From contig JAMWBK010000001.1 in assembly GCA_029953675.1 (NCBI GenBank), positions 1,401,001 to 1,465,000 of the forward strand: a stretch of DNA of 64,000 nucleotides, in the 5' to 3' direction. Under the pieces are notes generated by a model that did no database searches, was not told where the DNA came from, and saw only the letters and a list, made by a program, of their open reading frames with translations. Positions within the stretch are counted from its first letter, which is position 1, and the number at the start of each line of letters is the position of its first letter. Positions 61,762 through 64,000 of this stretch are shown here, piece by piece. This stretch comes from Rhodosorus marinus. Taxonomy: Eukaryota > Rhodophyta > Stylonematophyceae > Stylonematales > Stylonemataceae. A program made the position numbers and the translations under genes.

Positions 61762-62210
61762 AACTGGACTTTACTAGCATAGCCTGAAGCGCTACGCAAG
61801 GCGTGAAGATGAACTAATAACTAGGGAGGGAAGCATGCAACCCCAGGCGCCGATGGCGCGCCTCGGAAAGCATGTGGCTGGAATATCGCCAAAGGGAGAC
61901 ACTTAAACGCCTCAAGAGCGCCAAATATTCAGTAGGATGCTCAGCAAAACATTTCCGCAACCACTCTAAACCCGACTTATCGACGTGACCAAAGCTTTCC
62001 ACAATGAATGGCTGGAACCGGTGAGAGCGACCCTCAGCGCAAGGCAGACTGGCCATGCTCTCAGCATACCGTCGTTCCTTAACTCTTCGAAGGGCTGAAG
62101 CCGCGGCCCCCCGGCGGCGGGCGGCTGCGGTGAGGTGGGCGCTGGCCACGGGGCAGGTAATCGCAAGGTCCACATATGTTGAGCGTCTGGCAGCAGCGTC
62201 GGAGACGAGG
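61762..62210 (-). mobile_element. Family A, 450-bp 3' fragment inside C6
   Basis: Starts at CTCGTCTCCGACGCTGCTGC (minus strand) and carries the last 135 codons of ORF2, 3' UTR and tail. It is fused in frame to C6: a 468-codon frame (61814-63220) runs from C6 coding sequence (HAAKQAEQAKA) into LVSDAAARRSTYVDL. No clear TSD with C6. Confidence 0.8.
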
Positions 62211-63429
62211 CACGCCTTCGCTTGTTCTGCTTGTTTCGCAGCATGCCCGCAGTTCCAGCTCGTATGTTTCAACTGATGCCTTTGAAGTGGCGATGTCACC
62301 ATCACATCCACCACGTACACGCATCCGCTCGTCGGGTGTCGTCCAACGATGTCTGGGAGAATTCCAGACCCAGAAAAGAACCCCTGAGGCTCTACTTGTA
62401 TCTCCGTGAAATTCCATAGGTGTAACCATTGACTCAGTTCGACCTTTAGCTCGTCGTGCCTCTTGGTTCGCATCCCCGATGACGTCCTGCAGTGGTGCAG
62501 CCGCTGGATCCCACGCACATCGTGTGGTTGCTCGCAGACTGTGCACGTGTGTGACCGGCCTAGTCCTTGCAGTGGTGGCCTTAGAAGCATCCGGATGCTC
62601 CACAACATCTCATTTCGTGTCAACTGCCGCGGCCCTGTACTAAGACAGTCGCGTAGCCAGACCCCGCACCCCGTTCCAGATGCCGATCCGATCCTATCCC
62701 GGTCTATGTCGTCCAGTGTTGAGTCTCCAGTAAGCTCCTCAAAGGCTTGTCGGTGACACTCTCGAGAGAGTGTTTTTTTGGATCGGACCGTCAAACCTTT
62801 GGGTACCTGCTGTGTCTTCTGCTGTGCCTTCGGCCGAGTCCTCCAGCGGTTGCCAATCGGCCAGCCTCTGGATGCGTGCACTGGTGGTCGCTGGCAAACG
62901 TCGTCTAATTGCGCGACTTGCCTGGACCAGTTGCCAAGCAAATGCATCGGTTGTCCATCGAAGTCGCACCCGTGGCAGCGATTCTCCTTGTGCTGCCGCA
63001 ATACGCTCCTGGGAAAGCCGTTCGAGGTAGCGTGATTCTGTGGTGTTCTCTTGCACGCTGTGTTTCCACCCTGCATGGAAGGGAACTGGTTGAATTCTCG
63101 TGCGCGTGGCAAAGCCAAGTCCTCCCCATCGACACGGGAGTCGAACCTGTTTCTCAACCGCTGCAGCCCCACGTGCGGTGATATCCTGGTGTTGACATAG
63201 GCCTCCACACATGCTTTCAAGCTCCGAGAGGGTGATCGCGTCCGCCTCGCCCCCCCAGACTAATGTAGCTAGAAAGCGGTGAACTCGTAGTGGGGGTTCC
63301 ATGTTGACATCAAGCTCGTACTGCTCGCCCGTGTCGTGATGACGAACAACACTGTCGGGTCGAAGACAACTACTCTCAAAGAGCCCGGAGGGGTTCAACT
63401 TGAATCTCAAGAGGGTACCACCGTCGTAG

Positions 63430-63520
63430 GTGACGCGCAACGCAAGTTCATCGCGAATGCAATTATGTCACTGAGTCCAATTCCCGGCCGAGGCAGAGCA
63501 TTGGAATAAGCGTTGTGACA
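63430..63520. repeat. Dispersed repeat related to 18455-18545
   Basis: TCCCGGCCGAGG and TTGGAATAAGCGTTG, with weaker similarity to the left, match 18455-18545 and 36405-36490. The 5' end of C6 abuts it. The family is unknown. Confidence 0.5.
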
Positions 63521-63619
63521 AGAAGTATGCAACCAAGTTTTCCTGCCCAGTCAAATTCTGTCTTATTTATTTCAATTCCGAAGCTTCAAACCAAAGGTTT
63601 TCAATCCACAGACCATCGT

Positions 63620-63690
63620 AACCACAACCACGTAATAGTATCCATTATTGGGCAGCTGCCTAACGCAGAACAGTACTGCCTGGCCAATGT
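63620..63690 (-). mobile_element. Family C 3' UTR remnant
   Basis: Minus strand TTAGGCAGCTGCCCAATAATG followed by ATTACG resembles the C hairpin and AGTAAAG/TTACG junction. Very short; it lies 140 bp past the stop of the RTX gene. The rest of 63521-63827 shows nothing. Confidence 0.4.
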
Positions 63691-63827
63691 CACAGAGCAC
63701 CAAGCAACATCCAAAGTCATCTTTCTCTCCTGCATTGGGGCCAGCGCGCCGACTCGAGCTCCCAACGGATCCTCTCCAAACAGATTGTATGAGCTAATCT
63801 GGTACAACTCAAAAGAGGAAACATGCT

Positions 63828-64000
63828 CTAGCCTATTCGGTATAAATTAGACCATGTGCCCACGTAGTAATCGTCCCCTTCTCCACCAACCAAAATATCG
63901 TTTCCCCCACTAGATCCCAGAGGACCCACGAAAATATCGTTTCCTCGTCCGCCATATATCCTGTCCTGCTGACGATCAAAACCTCCGTTACTGAAATAAT
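63828..64000 (-). CDS. RTX-type calcium-binding repeat protein, C-terminus only
   Basis: Minus strand, entering from the right edge: 56 residues then TAG at 63828-63830. It reads FDRQQDRIYGGRGNDIFVG, then SSGGNDILVGGEGDDYYVG, then TWSNLYRIG. GGRGNDIFV and GGEGDDYYV fit the nonapeptide GGxGxDxUx (hemolysin-type calcium-binding repeat), which folds into a parallel beta roll around calcium in secreted bacterial proteins and in some algal and cnidarian proteins. The repeats say nothing about the activity of the missing N-terminal part; they occur in proteases, lipases, epimerases and adhesins as well. Gene start lies outside the window. Confidence 0.75.
   Translation of the reverse strand, partial: YFSNGGFDRQQDRIYGGRGNDIFVGPLGSSGGNDILVGGEGDDYYVGTWSNLYRIG

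Larger units (their letters stand above)
58383..63475 (-). pseudogene. Family C copy C6, split by A fragments
   Basis: Two pieces of one element: 62211-63475 (thumb VRLPCRWGGLGFATRTRIQP, DRDRIGSASGTGCGVWL, zinc CTVCEQPHDVRGIQRLHHC, MRTKRHDELKVEL, endonuclease ILPDIVGRHPTSGCVYVVDV, TSPLQRHQL) and 58383-58744 (LHYKEVLRGENRDVVVVPFI, FESFGRMGEASLEFLRTAS, stop at 58483). They join across the A insertions in the order seen in C3 and C4. One frameshift lies at an A7 run near 62774. The 3' UTR hairpin and tail are at 58375-58425. Confidence 0.75.

Noticed and set aside
63828-64000. Cytolytic toxin gene
   Set aside because: Only calcium-binding repeats are visible; these occur in many enzymes and adhesins, and no effector domain is in the window.

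Overview
The window is nuclear DNA from a eukaryote. The few host genes are intronless and mostly encode secreted proteins, and well over half of the 64 kb is non-LTR retrotransposon sequence with 5' truncation, target-site duplications (TSDs) and nesting. Intron-poor genes in TE-rich ground, beside two proteins of bacterial type, would suit a red alga, but nothing here proves the taxon.

Host-like genes are few: a secreted Cys/Pro-rich protein (726-1382), a large secreted PQQ sugar-dehydrogenase-like protein (7152-10439), a secreted protein with repeated Cys motifs (35463-35978 and a frameshifted copy at 17516-18029), a secreted beta-propeller-like protein present twice (25251-26252 and 37589-38590, minus strand), and the C-terminus of an RTX-repeat protein running off the right edge (63828-64000, minus strand).

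Regions: 1-11 kb holds the first two genes and decayed family B fragments. 11.2-16.3 kb is nested family A in A2, then B. 16.3-29.9 kb and 34.2-41.8 kb are two copies of one segmental duplication; copy 1 was enlarged by at least four retrotransposon insertions whose empty sites survive in copy 2, and copy 2 has one insertion of its own. 30.7-33.9 kb is A inserted into the tail of A2. 42-63.5 kb is almost solid retrotransposon, including A inside B inside C (45.2-57.5 kb) and C-C and A-A head-to-tail joins.

Three families are visible. A (two full-length copies of 4826 and 4829 bp) and B (4751 bp without the nested A) have ORF1 plus ORF2; ORF2 carries a reverse transcriptase (FRNAFN or FTNAFN, GVQQG, YHDD), a Cys-Cys-His-Cys zinc motif and a restriction-like endonuclease at the C-terminus, and no AP endonuclease is apparent. 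C has the same layout in broken copies. The three ORF1 proteins share a domain marked by NVRP. Each family ends in short tandem repeats instead of poly(A): AGTAAAGTCC in A, TTCG in B, GTAGTCTGGG-like units in C. New copies often sit inside the tail of an older relative, and twice the TSD is the tail repeat itself. I read this as self-tail targeting by two-ORF REL-endonuclease elements; it is the main result of this window.
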